Source: Tsuneonella amylolytica (GTDB taxonomy: Bacteria > Pseudomonadota > Alphaproteobacteria > Sphingomonadales > Sphingomonadaceae). Taken from it: 64,000 nt of DNA. Below the pieces are notes generated by a model. The model did not search any database and was not told the origin of the DNA. It worked only from the letters and a program-made list of their open reading frames with translations. The DNA is taken from contig NZ_CP032570.1 of NCBI RefSeq assembly GCF_003626915.1, forward strand, positions 1,426,001 to 1,490,000, given 5' to 3'. How positions within the stretch are numbered: the stretch's first letter is position 1; each line of letters starts with the position of its first letter. Position numbers and translations under genes: made by a program. Positions 33,082 to 42,577 of this stretch are shown here, one piece after another.

Positions 33082-34104
33082 TCAGCCGCCGGCAACCTCG
33101 AGCACGATCTTGCCGACGAGTTCGCCGCTTTCCATCAGCGCGTGCGCCTTGCCCACTTCGCGCAAGGGAAAGGCCGAGTGCATCACCGGGCGCACGGTGC
33201 CGTCTTCGAACAGCGGCCAGGCGACCTGGTGAATCTCCTCGGCGAGCAGCGCCTTGAAGTCTTCGGTTCGCGGTCGCAGCGTCGAGCCGGTGAGGGTCAG
33301 CCGCTTGCGCATGACCAGTGCCATGTCGATCGTCGCCTTGAGCCCGCCGAGCACCGCGATCGTCACGTGCCGGCCGTCTTCGGCAAGGCACTGCAGGTTG
33401 CGCGCCACGTAGTCGCCCGACACCATGTCGAGCACGACGTCGACACCCCGCGCATCGCCCGGACCGCCGGTGAAGGCCTTCACCTCCTCGACGAAATCCT
33501 GCGTCTTGTAGTTGATCACGAGATCCGCGCCCAGATCGCGAATGACCCCGCATTTCTCGTCGCTGCCGGCAGTGGCGATCACCGTGATACCGAACGCCTT
33601 GGCAAGCTGGATCGCCATCGTGCCGATACCGCTGGTGCCACCATGGACGAGGAACGTGTCGCCTTCGGACGCCATCCCGCGCTCGAACACGTTGTGCCAC
33701 ACCGTGAACAGCGTTTCGGGTATCGCGCCCGCATCCTTCAGCGACATGCCGCGCGGAACGGGCAGGCAATGGCGCGCGTCGGTGACGCAGTACTCGGCAT
33801 AGCCGCCGCCCGGGGTCAGCGCGCAGACGGTCTGGTTGAGGAGTTCCGGCTCCACCCCGTCGCCGATCGCCACGATCGTGCCCGACACCTCGAGACCGCA
33901 TATTGGCGAGGCACCCGGCGGCGGCGGATAGAAGCCCTGCCGCTGGATCACGTCGGGCCGGTTGACCCCCGCCCAGGCAACCCTGATCAGGACCTGGCCC
34001 GGCGCCGGAACGGGTACCTTTACGGTCTCGGCCCGAAACACGTCGGCTTTGCCCGGCGCGTCGTAGCCCATCGCGGTCATCGTTTCCGGAATGGTATCGG
34101 CCAA
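33082..34104 (-). CDS. NAD(P)H:quinone oxidoreductase, zinc-independent MDR family
   Basis: Medium-chain dehydrogenase of 340 residues in the quinone oxidoreductase/PIG3 group. AGVNRPDVIQRQGFYPPPPGAS, GLEVSGTIVAIGDGVE, a Rossmann motif VHGGTSGIGTMAIQLAKAFG and GSTLRPRTEDFKA are visible; the structural zinc cysteines of alcohol dehydrogenases are absent. TTG 34104 is proposed as start: AGGGGG lies 5 bases before it and the resulting N-terminus (ADTIPETMTAMGY) resembles relatives. ATG 34080 and 34143 are alternatives. It is divergent from the DUF1192 gene. Confidence 0.87.
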   Translation of the reverse strand: MADTIPETMTAMGYDAPGKADVFRAETVKVPVPAPGQVLIRVAWAGVNRPDVIQRQGFYPPPPGASPICGLEVSGTIVAIGDGVEPELLNQTVCALTPGGGYAEYCVTDARHCLPVPRGMSLKDAGAIPETLFTVWHNVFERGMASEGDTFLVHGGTSGIGTMAIQLAKAFGITVIATAGSDEKCGVIRDLGADLVINYKTQDFVEEVKAFTGGPGDARGVDVVLDMVSGDYVARNLQCLAEDGRHVTIAVLGGLKATIDMALVMRKRLTLTGSTLRPRTEDFKALLAEEIHQVAWPLFEDGTVRPVMHSAFPLREVGKAHALMESGELVGKIVLEVAGG

Positions 34105-34207
34105 GCGCGCCCCCTGTTGCCCGATTGCGACAGCCTGCCGCATCGCCCGTTCGCCTAGCGGGGCGGGGCATTGACAGCAAGCGCCGCGAGGGGCGATGAT
34201 TGGATCC

Positions 34208-34408
34208 ATGGACGACGACCGTCCCCGGCCGAAAGGCGATGCGGCAAGCCTCCTCGCGAAGGAGGACCTTGCCCCCTATTCGCAGGACGAACTGCGCGAA
34301 CGCATCTCGCTGCTCGAAGCGGAAATCGCCCGGGTGGAGAAGCACCGGCTGACCGCCGCCGCGCACCGCGATGCGGCCGACGCCCTGTTCGGGAAGCCCG
34401 CGTCGTGA
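34208..34408 (+). CDS. DUF1192 family small protein
   Basis: A 66-residue cytoplasmic protein. The core (LAPYSQDELRERISLLEAEI followed by ARVEKHRLTAAAHRDAADALF) matches DUF1192, a short coiled-coil family common in alphaproteobacteria with no established function. ATG 34208 is preferred over ATG 34196. It is divergent from the quinone oxidoreductase gene, with about 100 bases between the two starts, and is followed by a 142-base gap before clpA. Confidence 0.82.
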   Translation: MDDDRPRPKGDAASLLAKEDLAPYSQDELRERISLLEAEIARVEKHRLTAAAHRDAADALFGKPAS

Positions 34409-34550
34409 TCCGCGCGGCCCTCGCAATCGGCGGGCCGCTTCCTATATCGTCGGATATTCCCCGAACCGTAGAGCGTAAAAGCGCCGTTAACCGACCTTCT
34501 TCATACTTCCGCGTCGGCGGAGCCCGCCGCGTCGCACCGAAAGACACCTG

Positions 34551-36947
34551 ATGCCCAGTTTCGCGCAGAACCTCGAAAAGACCCTCCATGCCGCGCTCGC
34601 CGGTGCGGCCGAGCGGCGCCATGAATACGCGACCCTCGAACACCTGTTGCTCGCGCTCGTCGAAGACGACGATGCCGCTGCGGTCATGGTGGCGTGCGGG
34701 GTCAGTCTCGACGAACTGGGCGAAGTCGTCCGCCGTTACCTCGACGAGGAATACCAGAAGCTGGAAACCAGCGAGGATGCCGATCCCCAGCCCACCGCCG
34801 GGTTCCAGCGTGTGATCCAGCGCGCGATCCTGCACGTGCAATCGAGCGGCAAGGACACCGTGACCGGCGCCAACGTCCTCGTGGCGCTGTTTTCCGAGCG
34901 CGACAGCTACGCCGTCTATTTCCTGCAACAGCAGGACATGAGCCGGCTGGATGCGGTCAGCTACATCAGCCACGGGATCGGCAAGGGCGGCAAGCAGGTC
35001 GAAAGCAAGACCGCGCAAGGATCCGCCGGTGAACCGGCGGCCGAAGCGAAGGGTGACGCCAAGGGCGCAAAGGACGCGTCTGCGCTCGACCAGTTCACCG
35101 TCAACCTCAACGAGAAGGCGAAGAACGGCAAGGTCGATCCGCTGATCGGCCGCGGACCGGAAGTCGATCGCACGGTCCAGATCCTCTGTCGCCGGAGCAA
35201 GAACAACCCGCTCTACGTGGGCGATCCGGGCGTCGGCAAGACCGCCATCGCCGAAGGGCTCGCGCGCAAGATCGTCGAGGGGCAGGTGCCCGAAGTGCTC
35301 GAGGAAGCCGTGATCTACTCGCTCGACATGGGCGCGCTGCTTGCCGGCACCCGCTATCGCGGCGATTTCGAGGAGCGGCTGAAGCAGGTCGTCTCCGAAC
35401 TCGAAAAGATGCCGCACGCGGTGCTTTTCATCGACGAGATCCACACCGTGATCGGTGCCGGCGCGACCAGCGGCGGGGCGATGGACGCCTCCAACCTCCT
35501 GAAGCCCGCCCTTTCCGGCGGGACGATCCGCTGCATCGGGTCCACCACCTACAAGGAATTCCGCAACCACTTCGAGAAGGATCGCGCGCTGCTGCGCCGG
35601 TTCCAGAAGATCGACGTGAACGAGCCGACGGTCGAGGATACGGTCAAGATCCTGAAGGGCCTGCGCTCCGCGTTCGAGGATCACCACAAGGTCACCTACA
35701 CCCCCGATGCGATCAAGACCGCGGTCGAGCTGTCGGCGCGCTACATCAACGACCGCAAGCTGCCGGACAAGGCGATCGACGTGATCGACGAGGTCGGCGC
35801 GATGCAGATGCTGGTGCCGCCGTCGAAGCGGAAAAAGAAGATCACCGCCCGCGAGATCGAGGCGGTGATCGCCACGATGGCGCGCATCCCGCCCAAGAGC
35901 GTGTCGAGCGACGACAAGAAGGCGCTCGAACATCTGGAGCGCGATCTCAAGCAGGTCGTCTATGGCCAGGACGCGGCGGTGCACAAGCTGTCGACCGCGA
36001 TGAAGCTCTCCCGGGCTGGCCTGCGCGATCCGGACAAGCCGATCGGCTCGTTCCTGTTCTCGGGTCCCACCGGCGTCGGCAAGACCGAGGTCGCGCGCCA
36101 GCTCGCCAGCATCATGGGCATCCCGCTGCAGCGCTTCGACATGTCGGAATACATGGAAAGGCACTCCGTGAGCCGCCTGATCGGCGCGCCTCCGGGTTAT
36201 GTCGGTTACGACCAGGGCGGCCTACTGACCGACGCGATCGACCAGAACCCGCACTGCGTGCTCCTGCTCGACGAGATCGAGAAAGCGCATCCCGACCTGT
36301 TCAACATCCTGCTGCAGGTGATGGATAACGGCCGCCTGACCGATCACCACGGCAAGACGGTCGATTTCCGCAACGTCGTGCTGATCATGACGACCAACGC
36401 GGGCGCGTCCGACATGGCGCGGCAGGGCATCGGCTTCGGCGACGTCAGCAAGGAGGATGCGCAGGACGAGGCGGTGAAGAAGATGTTCACGCCCGAGTTC
36501 CGCAACCGTCTCGATGCGATCGTGCCGTTCACCTACCTCGGCCGCGAAACCGTGGCGCGGGTAGTCGACAAGTTCATCCTTCAGCTCGAACTCCAGCTCG
36601 CCGAGCAGAACGTGCACATCCAGTTCGATTCGGATGCGCGGGGCTGGCTGGCCGACAAGGGCTATGACAAGCTCTACGGCGCGCGGCCGATGGCTCGCCT
36701 GATCCAGGAAAAGATCAAGCAGCCGCTGGCCGAGGAACTGCTTTTCGGCAAGCTGGCCGATGGCGGCGAGGTGCACGTGGGCCTGAAGGACGGGCAACCC
36801 TCGTTCGAGCTTACCCCGGCCCCGCCCAAAGCCAAGTCGACGCGCAAGAAGACCGCGACCTCGCAAAAGACCGCGCAGGACAGCGACACCACCGCCGACG
36901 ACGCAGCCAGCGAAAACGCATCCGGCACGGACGACAGCGAAAGCTGA
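34551..36947 (+). CDS. clpA: ATP-dependent Clp protease ATP-binding subunit ClpA
   Basis: Hexameric AAA+ unfoldase for the ClpAP protease. The 798-residue protein has a Clp N-domain (about 1-145), first AAA module with Walker A GDPGVGKTAIAEG (about 224) and FIDEIHTV, second module with GPTGVGKTEVARQ (about 505) and LLDEIEKA, and a ClpP-docking IGF loop in RQGIGFGDVS. After the ordinary C-domain it carries a low-complexity tail of about 45 residues, first basic (KAKSTRKKTATS), then acidic (ending SGTDDSES). No clpS gene is adjacent although clpS-clpA is the common order in proteobacteria. Confidence 0.95.
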   Translation: MPSFAQNLEKTLHAALAGAAERRHEYATLEHLLLALVEDDDAAAVMVACGVSLDELGEVVRRYLDEEYQKLETSEDADPQPTAGFQRVIQRAILHVQSSGKDTVTGANVLVALFSERDSYAVYFLQQQDMSRLDAVSYISHGIGKGGKQVESKTAQGSAGEPAAEAKGDAKGAKDASALDQFTVNLNEKAKNGKVDPLIGRGPEVDRTVQILCRRSKNNPLYVGDPGVGKTAIAEGLARKIVEGQVPEVLEEAVIYSLDMGALLAGTRYRGDFEERLKQVVSELEKMPHAVLFIDEIHTVIGAGATSGGAMDASNLLKPALSGGTIRCIGSTTYKEFRNHFEKDRALLRRFQKIDVNEPTVEDTVKILKGLRSAFEDHHKVTYTPDAIKTAVELSARYINDRKLPDKAIDVIDEVGAMQMLVPPSKRKKKITAREIEAVIATMARIPPKSVSSDDKKALEHLERDLKQVVYGQDAAVHKLSTAMKLSRAGLRDPDKPIGSFLFSGPTGVGKTEVARQLASIMGIPLQRFDMSEYMERHSVSRLIGAPPGYVGYDQGGLLTDAIDQNPHCVLLLDEIEKAHPDLFNILLQVMDNGRLTDHHGKTVDFRNVVLIMTTNAGASDMARQGIGFGDVSKEDAQDEAVKKMFTPEFRNRLDAIVPFTYLGRETVARVVDKFILQLELQLAEQNVHIQFDSDARGWLADKGYDKLYGARPMARLIQEKIKQPLAEELLFGKLADGGEVHVGLKDGQPSFELTPAPPKAKSTRKKTATSQKTAQDSDTTADDAASENASGTDDSES

Positions 36948-36957
36948 CGACGTTCGT

Positions 36958-36989
36958 CCGCCCGTATCGCCCCTTCGGCGAGCGGGCGG
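36958..36989 (+). terminator. Hairpin downstream of clpA (possible terminator)
   Basis: CCGCCCG (36958-36964) pairs with CGGGCGG (36983-36989), and inside it TCGCC (36967-36971) pairs with GGCGA (36977-36981) around a 5-base loop. The hairpin begins 11 bases after the clpA stop. No U-run follows (TTG only), so it may be a weak or Rho-assisted terminator, or simply a processing hairpin between clpA and the ABC transporter genes. Confidence 0.4.
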
Positions 36990-37037
36990 TTGCCGGCGCG
37001 ACGCCGCCGCGATAGCCCTCTTCGCAGGGGGAAAATC

Positions 37038-37976
37038 ATGGCCGTTCTCGAAGTCGACCGACTGACAAAGCGTTTCGCCGACGTGCTCGCGGTGGACGAC
37101 CTGTCTTTCCGCGTCGAACCGGGGGAGATCTTCGGGTTCCTCGGCGGTAACGGCGCGGGCAAGACCACGACCTTGCGGATGGTGCTCGACATCATCCGGC
37201 CGACCTCGGGCACGATCTCGGTGCTCGGCACCGCGCCCGACCGGCGCAACACCGGCGCGATCGGCTTCCTGCCCGAGGAACGCGGCCTCTATTCGAACAT
37301 GAGCGCGATCGACGTGATCGCCTATTTCGGCCGGATGAAGCGGATGTCCGCCGCCGACGCGAAGGCGCACGGGATGGAGCTGCTCGAACGATTCGATCTC
37401 GCCCCGCGCGCCAAGTCGAAGATTTCCGAAATGTCCAAAGGCATGGCGCAAAAGGTCCAGCTGGCGACCGCGCTGGTCAACCGGCCGCAGCTCCTCATTC
37501 TCGACGAACCGTTCTCCGGCCTCGATCCCGTGAATCAGGGCTTGCTGGAGGATGAGATCCTGCGCGCTGCCAGCAGCGGCTCAGCGGTCGTGTTCTCGAC
37601 CCACGTGATGCAGCATGCCGAGCGCCTATGCGACCGCCTGCTCCTGCTACGCAAGGGCGCGAAGCGGTTCGAAGGAACGCTCAACGAAGCGCGGGACGAA
37701 CTGCCCGCGACGATCGACGCGGTCGCGCGCGACGGCATCCGCACGGTTCCCGGCGTAACCGAGGCGCGCGCGAAGGCGGATCTCGGGGACGGTTGGCATC
37801 AATGGGCGCTCGACCTGGCGCCCGGGGCGTCCGCCGGCGACATACTTGAACGCTGCACCGAACAGGGCGTCGCCCTGCGCCGGTTCGAGGAACGGCGCGC
37901 GACCTTGCACGACGTGTTCGTCCACCTGGTGGGGGACGACCCTGCCGCGGGCTCTGCCCGGAAGGAGGCCGCGTGA
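37038..37976 (+). CDS. ABC transporter ATP-binding protein, NatA-like
   Basis: A 312-residue ATPase of the ABC-2 type exporters. Walker A is GGNGAGKTTT near residue 38, Walker B is LLILDEPFSGLDP, and the signature reads EMSKGMAQK instead of LSGGQ, a known variant in the NatA group. The C-terminal 90 residues form the extension typical of sodium or drug exporters of this type. ATG 37038 is preceded by AGGGGGAAAA. The stop overlaps the permease start by one base. Confidence 0.9.
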   Translation: MAVLEVDRLTKRFADVLAVDDLSFRVEPGEIFGFLGGNGAGKTTTLRMVLDIIRPTSGTISVLGTAPDRRNTGAIGFLPEERGLYSNMSAIDVIAYFGRMKRMSAADAKAHGMELLERFDLAPRAKSKISEMSKGMAQKVQLATALVNRPQLLILDEPFSGLDPVNQGLLEDEILRAASSGSAVVFSTHVMQHAERLCDRLLLLRKGAKRFEGTLNEARDELPATIDAVARDGIRTVPGVTEARAKADLGDGWHQWALDLAPGASAGDILERCTEQGVALRRFEERRATLHDVFVHLVGDDPAAGSARKEAA

Positions 37977-39478
37977 TGGACATCGGCAACATCCTCCTCG
38001 TCGCCAGGCGCGAGTTCCAGCAGGTCGTCGCGCTCAAGAGCTTCTGGCTCACCCTCGCCCTCATTCCCGTCGCGCTCGCCATCGGGCCTTTGCTGGGCGA
38101 CAAGCTAAAGGACGACGAGCCCACCCGCATCGTCGTGCTCGACCGGTCGGGCGGCTCGGTCGCCGAGGCACTGGAGGCGCGCTTCGCGTTCGAGGACGAC
38201 CGAAAGGAACTCGACGCGTTGTCCCGCTTCGTCCGGCGTCACGACCTTGCCAAGGCGGACCCGGCCGCCCCCTGGGCCGCTAGCGACAGGTGGTACACGC
38301 CCGCCGATGTCGCCGCCTATCGCCACGCAGGTGGGCTCGATGCGGCGCTGGCGAAAATCAACCGGGTGAAGGCCGCCGAAACTCCCGAATTCGACGCGCC
38401 CAACCGCGACTACGCTTTCGCCGCCCCGCCCGCCGCTCTCGCGGGCAAGGACGGCGCGGAGCTGAAGGCCGCCGCCGACGCTCTGCTCGATGCCGACAAG
38501 GATGCACCCGCCGAAACCCGCGCCGACGTGGTGATGGTGGTTGGCCGCGACTACCCGGCCGATCCCACAGTGAACCTGTGGGCGAACGAACAGCCGCGCA
38601 GCACTTTCGTCCAGCCGGTGCAGGAAGTCCTCACCGCCGATCTTCGCCAGCGGCTGTTGACCGGCAGCGGTTTGTCGCCGACGCAAGCCGCCGCGGTGCA
38701 GAACGCCGCCCCGGCGCTTGCCATCTCCACCCCGCGCCCCGGCGGCGGGGCGAAGGAAGCGATGCTGGTCCGTTCGATCGTCCCGCTGGCACTCGCCTAC
38801 ATCCTGATGATGGGCCTCGTCCTGTCGGGCAGCTGGATGTTGCAGGGTTCGATCGAGGAGCGATCGAAGAAACTGCTCGAATCGATCCTCGCCTGCATTT
38901 CGCCCGAAGAACTGATGTACGGCAAACTGCTCGGCGCGCTCGCGATCGGGCTGTCGATGCTGATCGTCTGGCTCGGCGCGGGGGTGGCGGTCGCATTCGC
39001 CACCCACGGCGCGATCGCCGACATGATCCGACCCGCGCTCGCCCCCATCTCGTCGCCCGGCGCGATCGCCACGCTGATCTTCTTCTTCATTGCGGGCTAC
39101 ATCGCCATCTCGATCGTCTTCGTCGCCATCGGCAGCCTCGCCGATTCGATGAGCGAGGCACAAGGCTACCTGATGCCGGTCCTGCTCGCGATCCTGCTGC
39201 CGGTGACGTTCCTCATCCAGGCGATCCTGTCGGGAAACAGCGGGCCGCTGGTGGGCGTGCTGACATGGGTGCCGATCTGGACGCCGTTCGCGGTGCTTGC
39301 CCGGCTGGGCTCGGGCATCCCGCCGCTGGAGCTTGTGGGCGCCGCCGTCTTGCTGACCGCTTTCATCGCGGTCGAGGTCGTCTTCCTCGGCCGGATATTC
39401 CGCGCCAGCCTGCTCGCGCAGGGACAGAAGCCGGGGCTGAAGGTCCTGATCGAACGCCTGCGTCCCGCCGCGGAGTAA
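37976..39478 (+). CDS. ABC-2 type permease, NatB-like
   Basis: Membrane subunit of 500 residues pairing with the ATPase upstream. One N-terminal transmembrane helix (about 25-42) is followed by a large extracytoplasmic domain (to about 260) and six C-terminal helices, beginning after AMLVRSIVPLALAYILMMG, with the cytoplasmic motif EERSKKLLESIL characteristic of NatB. ATG 37976 is chosen because AAGGAGG lies 7 bases upstream; the in-frame GTG at 37973 is an alternative. The substrate (sodium, peptide or drug) cannot be told. Confidence 0.9.
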   Translation: MDIGNILLVARREFQQVVALKSFWLTLALIPVALAIGPLLGDKLKDDEPTRIVVLDRSGGSVAEALEARFAFEDDRKELDALSRFVRRHDLAKADPAAPWAASDRWYTPADVAAYRHAGGLDAALAKINRVKAAETPEFDAPNRDYAFAAPPAALAGKDGAELKAAADALLDADKDAPAETRADVVMVVGRDYPADPTVNLWANEQPRSTFVQPVQEVLTADLRQRLLTGSGLSPTQAAAVQNAAPALAISTPRPGGGAKEAMLVRSIVPLALAYILMMGLVLSGSWMLQGSIEERSKKLLESILACISPEELMYGKLLGALAIGLSMLIVWLGAGVAVAFATHGAIADMIRPALAPISSPGAIATLIFFFIAGYIAISIVFVAIGSLADSMSEAQGYLMPVLLAILLPVTFLIQAILSGNSGPLVGVLTWVPIWTPFAVLARLGSGIPPLELVGAAVLLTAFIAVEVVFLGRIFRASLLAQGQKPGLKVLIERLRPAAE

Positions 39479-39525
39479 TCGCGCCCGCGGGAACGCATCG
39501 CGCGGCGCGGGCTTGAGTCGGCACG

Positions 39526-40557
39526 ATGGCGCGCGACTTCGCATGGATCAGGCCCGAGCCGCACGGCATCCACGTCGTCCCCGCGGACACATGGATCGAC
39601 CCTTCGCGCGCGGTCGGCCATGCGCTCGTCACCCACGGCCACGCCGACCACGCGCGCGGCGGCCACGGCGAGACCGTCGCCACGCCCGAGACGCTGGCGA
39701 TCATGGAGCTGCGATACCGCACCGGGGCCGAGGACGACGCAGGCGAAATTCCCCACCGCGCCGTGCCGGTTGCCTACGGCGAGACGATCCGGCTGAAGGG
39801 CGGCGTCGATGCGACCTACATCCCGGCCGGGCACGTCCTTGGCAGCGCGCAAATCCTGCTCGAGCACGCGGGCGAGCGGGTGATCGTTACTGGTGACTAC
39901 AAGCGGCGACCCGATCCCACCTGCCCGCCCTTCGTCGTCACCCCGTGCGACATCTTCATCACAGAAGCGACATTCGGCCTCCCGCTGTTCACCCATCCGC
40001 CGATCGCCGATGAGATGGCGAAGCTGCTCGGCCGGCTCGTCGCCCATCCCGACCGGTGCGTGCTGGTGGGGGCCTATGCTTTGGGAAAGGCGCAGCGGGT
40101 CATCGCCGAACTGCGCGCCTCAGGCCACCATGAGACGATTTACCTCCACGGCGCGCTGGAGAAGATGTGCCGCCTTTACGGCGAATTTGGCGTCGATCTC
40201 GGTCCTTTGAAACTGGTGAGCGAGGCGACGAAGGATGAGATGCGCGGGCATGTCGTGGTTGCACCGCCATCCGCGCTCAACGACCGCTGGAGCCGCCGCC
40301 TGCCCGATCCGATAACCGCGATGGCATCGGGCTGGATGCGCGTCCGCCAGCGCGCCCGCCAGCGCAACGTAGAACTGCCGCTGGTGATCTCCGACCACGC
40401 CGACTGGGGCGAACTGACCCGCACCGTAGAGGAGGTGAACCCGGCCGAGACCTGGATCACCCACGGACGCGAGGAAGCGCTCTTGCGCTGGCACCAGCTG
40501 CACCAGCGCAAGGCCCGCGCCCTCGCCCTTGTCGGCTACGAGGACGAGGATGACTGA
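39526..40557 (+). CDS. Ligase-associated DNA exonuclease (metallo-beta-lactamase fold)
   Basis: A 343-residue beta-CASP-like nuclease. The metal site THGHADHARGG carries HxHxDH, with further ligands in PAGHVLGSAQ and VTGDYKR, and a C-terminal VISDHADWGEL histidine. This is the family found next to bacterial ATP-dependent DNA ligases of the ligase-associated DNA repair set. Its ligase partner is 400 bases downstream on the same strand, separated by an opposite-strand gene for a small secreted protein. The other usual members, an Lhr-like helicase and a metallophosphatase, are not in the window. Confidence 0.9.
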   Translation: MARDFAWIRPEPHGIHVVPADTWIDPSRAVGHALVTHGHADHARGGHGETVATPETLAIMELRYRTGAEDDAGEIPHRAVPVAYGETIRLKGGVDATYIPAGHVLGSAQILLEHAGERVIVTGDYKRRPDPTCPPFVVTPCDIFITEATFGLPLFTHPPIADEMAKLLGRLVAHPDRCVLVGAYALGKAQRVIAELRASGHHETIYLHGALEKMCRLYGEFGVDLGPLKLVSEATKDEMRGHVVVAPPSALNDRWSRRLPDPITAMASGWMRVRQRARQRNVELPLVISDHADWGELTRTVEEVNPAETWITHGREEALLRWHQLHQRKARALALVGYEDEDD

Positions 40558-40561
40558 CCCG

Positions 40562-40876
40562 TCACTTGATGGCGGCGAGGTCGGCCTTCGTCTTCGCCAG
40601 CGCGGTGGCGGGCATCCTGTCGCCGGCCATCGGGGCAATCTGGTTGAGGGTCATGCCCTTGAACATCTCGTAGTGTTCATGCGTCGTCAGGCCCGGCAGG
40701 TTCGCGTCGAGCACGGCCTTGGCCTTCTCGTCAGCGACAAGCGTGGCGATCGGCGTGTCGAGCGAGAACTTCGCCGCCGCATCGGCATGACCCGCGTGCA
40801 TCGAATGGTCGGCGGTCTGGGCAATGGCGGGCGCGGCGACGACCAACGCGGCCGCAGCAAGAACGATCGATTTCAT
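40562..40876 (-). CDS. Small secreted protein of unknown function
   Basis: A 104-residue protein with a signal peptide (MKSIVLAAAALVVAAPAIAQ). The mature part has a histidine-rich start (DHSMHAGHADAAAKF), then FSLDTPIATLVADEKAKAVLD, a helical DANLPGLTTHEHYEMFKGMTLNQIAPM and a lysine-rich end. I recognise similar short periplasmic proteins in sphingomonads but no function. The His/Met content could suit metal binding, which is a guess. It lies opposite to and between the exonuclease and ligase genes. Confidence 0.7.
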   Translation of the reverse strand: MKSIVLAAAALVVAAPAIAQTADHSMHAGHADAAAKFSLDTPIATLVADEKAKAVLDANLPGLTTHEHYEMFKGMTLNQIAPMAGDRMPATALAKTKADLAAIK

Positions 40877-40957
40877 GGTGGCGGTTCCCTCTCCCTACAC
40901 GTCCCGCAGTCGGACGGGCGTGGCCCGCGTATAACCGCACTGGCGGAACGCGCCTAG

Positions 40958-42550
40958 ATGGAAGAGTTCGCCGCCCTCATCGACGCACTCGTCTATACCC
41001 GCAGCCGCAACGAGAAGCTGCGCCTGATAGCGGAATACTTGCGCGCGACCCCCGATCCCGATCGCGGATGGGCGCTTGCCGCGCTAACCGACGGGCTCGA
41101 CTTCCCGGCGGTCAAATCGAGCACGATCCGCAACCTCATGAAGGAGCGGGTGGATCCGGTCCTGTGGACCCTGAGCCGAGATTTCGTGGGCGATACGGCG
41201 GAGACGGCGAGCCTGCTGTGGCCTGCGCCGCCGGACCCGCCCGATCCGCCGAGCGTGACCGAGACGGTCGAAATGCTGAACGCGATGAACCGCAAGTCGG
41301 TGCTGACGGAGCTGCCGCGCCTGCTCGACCGGCTCGATGCCTCGGGCCGGTATGCGTTGCTGAAACTGGCCACGGGCGCGATGCGGATCGGCGTGTCGAG
41401 CCGGCTCGCCAAGGTCGCCTTCGCGCAGGCGTTCGAGGTGCCGGTGGAGGAGGTGGAGGAGCACTGGCACGGCCTTGCCCCGCCGTACGATCCGCTGTTC
41501 GACTGGGCCGCGCATGGCCACGCGGCGCCCGACACCGCGAACATGCCGACCTTCCGCCCCTTCATGCTGGCGCATCCACTGGAAGAGACGGTAGTCGACC
41601 TCGCCGACTACGCCGCCGAATGGAAATGGGACGGCATCCGCATCCAGCTCGTCCGCATCGGGGGCGAGGCCCGGCTGTATTCGCGCGGCGGCGACGACAT
41701 CTCGGCGACCTTTCCCGAACTGCTCGACGTGCTGCCGATGGACGCGGTGCTCGACGGCGAACTGCTCGTACGCGGCACCCACCAGGGCGGTGAAGAAGGC
41801 GGCGCGGCGAGCTTCAACGCGCTGCAGCAGCGGCTTGGGCGCAAGACCGTGTCGAAGAAGATGCTGGCCGAGTATCCGGCGTTCGTCCGGCTCTACGATG
41901 TGCTGATCCTGGAAGGGCTGGACCTGCGCGAACGGCCGTGGAGCGAGCGGCGCGCGGCGCTGGAGGCGCTGATGCCGCGCCTGCCCGAAAGCCATTTCGA
42001 TCTCAGCCAAGTCATCGATGCGGCGCAGTTCGACGATCTCGCCGTCATCCGCGGTCGCACGCGCGACGACGCGATCGAGGGACTGATGCTCAAGCGGCGC
42101 GATTCGCCGTACATCGCAGGGCGGCGCGTGGGGCTGTGGTACAAATGGAAGCGCGACCCGCTGCTGATCGATTGCGTGCTGATGTATGCCCAGCGCGGGT
42201 CGGGCAAACGGTCGAGCTTCTATTCGGACTACACCTTCGGATGCTGGGACGGCGACCCCGACGAAGGGGCGGAACTGCTTCCCGTCGGCAAGGCTTATTC
42301 GGGCTTCACCGACGAGGAACTGAAGAAGATCGACCGCCACGTCCGTACCCACACGGTCGCCCGCTTCGGCCCGGTGCGCGAGACCGACCGCAGCCTGGTG
42401 TTCGAGGTGGCTTTCGACTCGGTGCACGAGAGCAAGCGGCACAAGTCCGGTCTCGCCATGCGGTTCCCGCGCATCCACCGCATCCGCTGGGACAAGCCGG
42501 TGCACGAGGCCGACCGGATCGAAGCGCTGAAGGCCCTGATCCGAGACTAA
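40958..42550 (+). CDS. ATP-dependent DNA ligase
   Basis: A 530-residue DNA ligase of the bacterial LigB/PP_1105 group, with an N-terminal helical DNA-binding domain (1 to about 200), an adenylation domain and an OB domain. Lys223 in EWKWDGIR is the adenylated lysine (motif I); YSRGGDDIS is motif Ia/III-like, DGELLVRG is motif III, EGLMLKRRDSPY is motif IV, and VGLWYKWKRD is motif V. It works with the exonuclease upstream in a repair pathway that is separate from the NAD-dependent replicative ligase. Confidence 0.93.
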   Translation: MEEFAALIDALVYTRSRNEKLRLIAEYLRATPDPDRGWALAALTDGLDFPAVKSSTIRNLMKERVDPVLWTLSRDFVGDTAETASLLWPAPPDPPDPPSVTETVEMLNAMNRKSVLTELPRLLDRLDASGRYALLKLATGAMRIGVSSRLAKVAFAQAFEVPVEEVEEHWHGLAPPYDPLFDWAAHGHAAPDTANMPTFRPFMLAHPLEETVVDLADYAAEWKWDGIRIQLVRIGGEARLYSRGGDDISATFPELLDVLPMDAVLDGELLVRGTHQGGEEGGAASFNALQQRLGRKTVSKKMLAEYPAFVRLYDVLILEGLDLRERPWSERRAALEALMPRLPESHFDLSQVIDAAQFDDLAVIRGRTRDDAIEGLMLKRRDSPYIAGRRVGLWYKWKRDPLLIDCVLMYAQRGSGKRSSFYSDYTFGCWDGDPDEGAELLPVGKAYSGFTDEELKKIDRHVRTHTVARFGPVRETDRSLVFEVAFDSVHESKRHKSGLAMRFPRIHRIRWDKPVHEADRIEALKALIRD

Positions 42551-42577
42551 GTCGCGCGGCGCAACTGCCGCAGCAAA

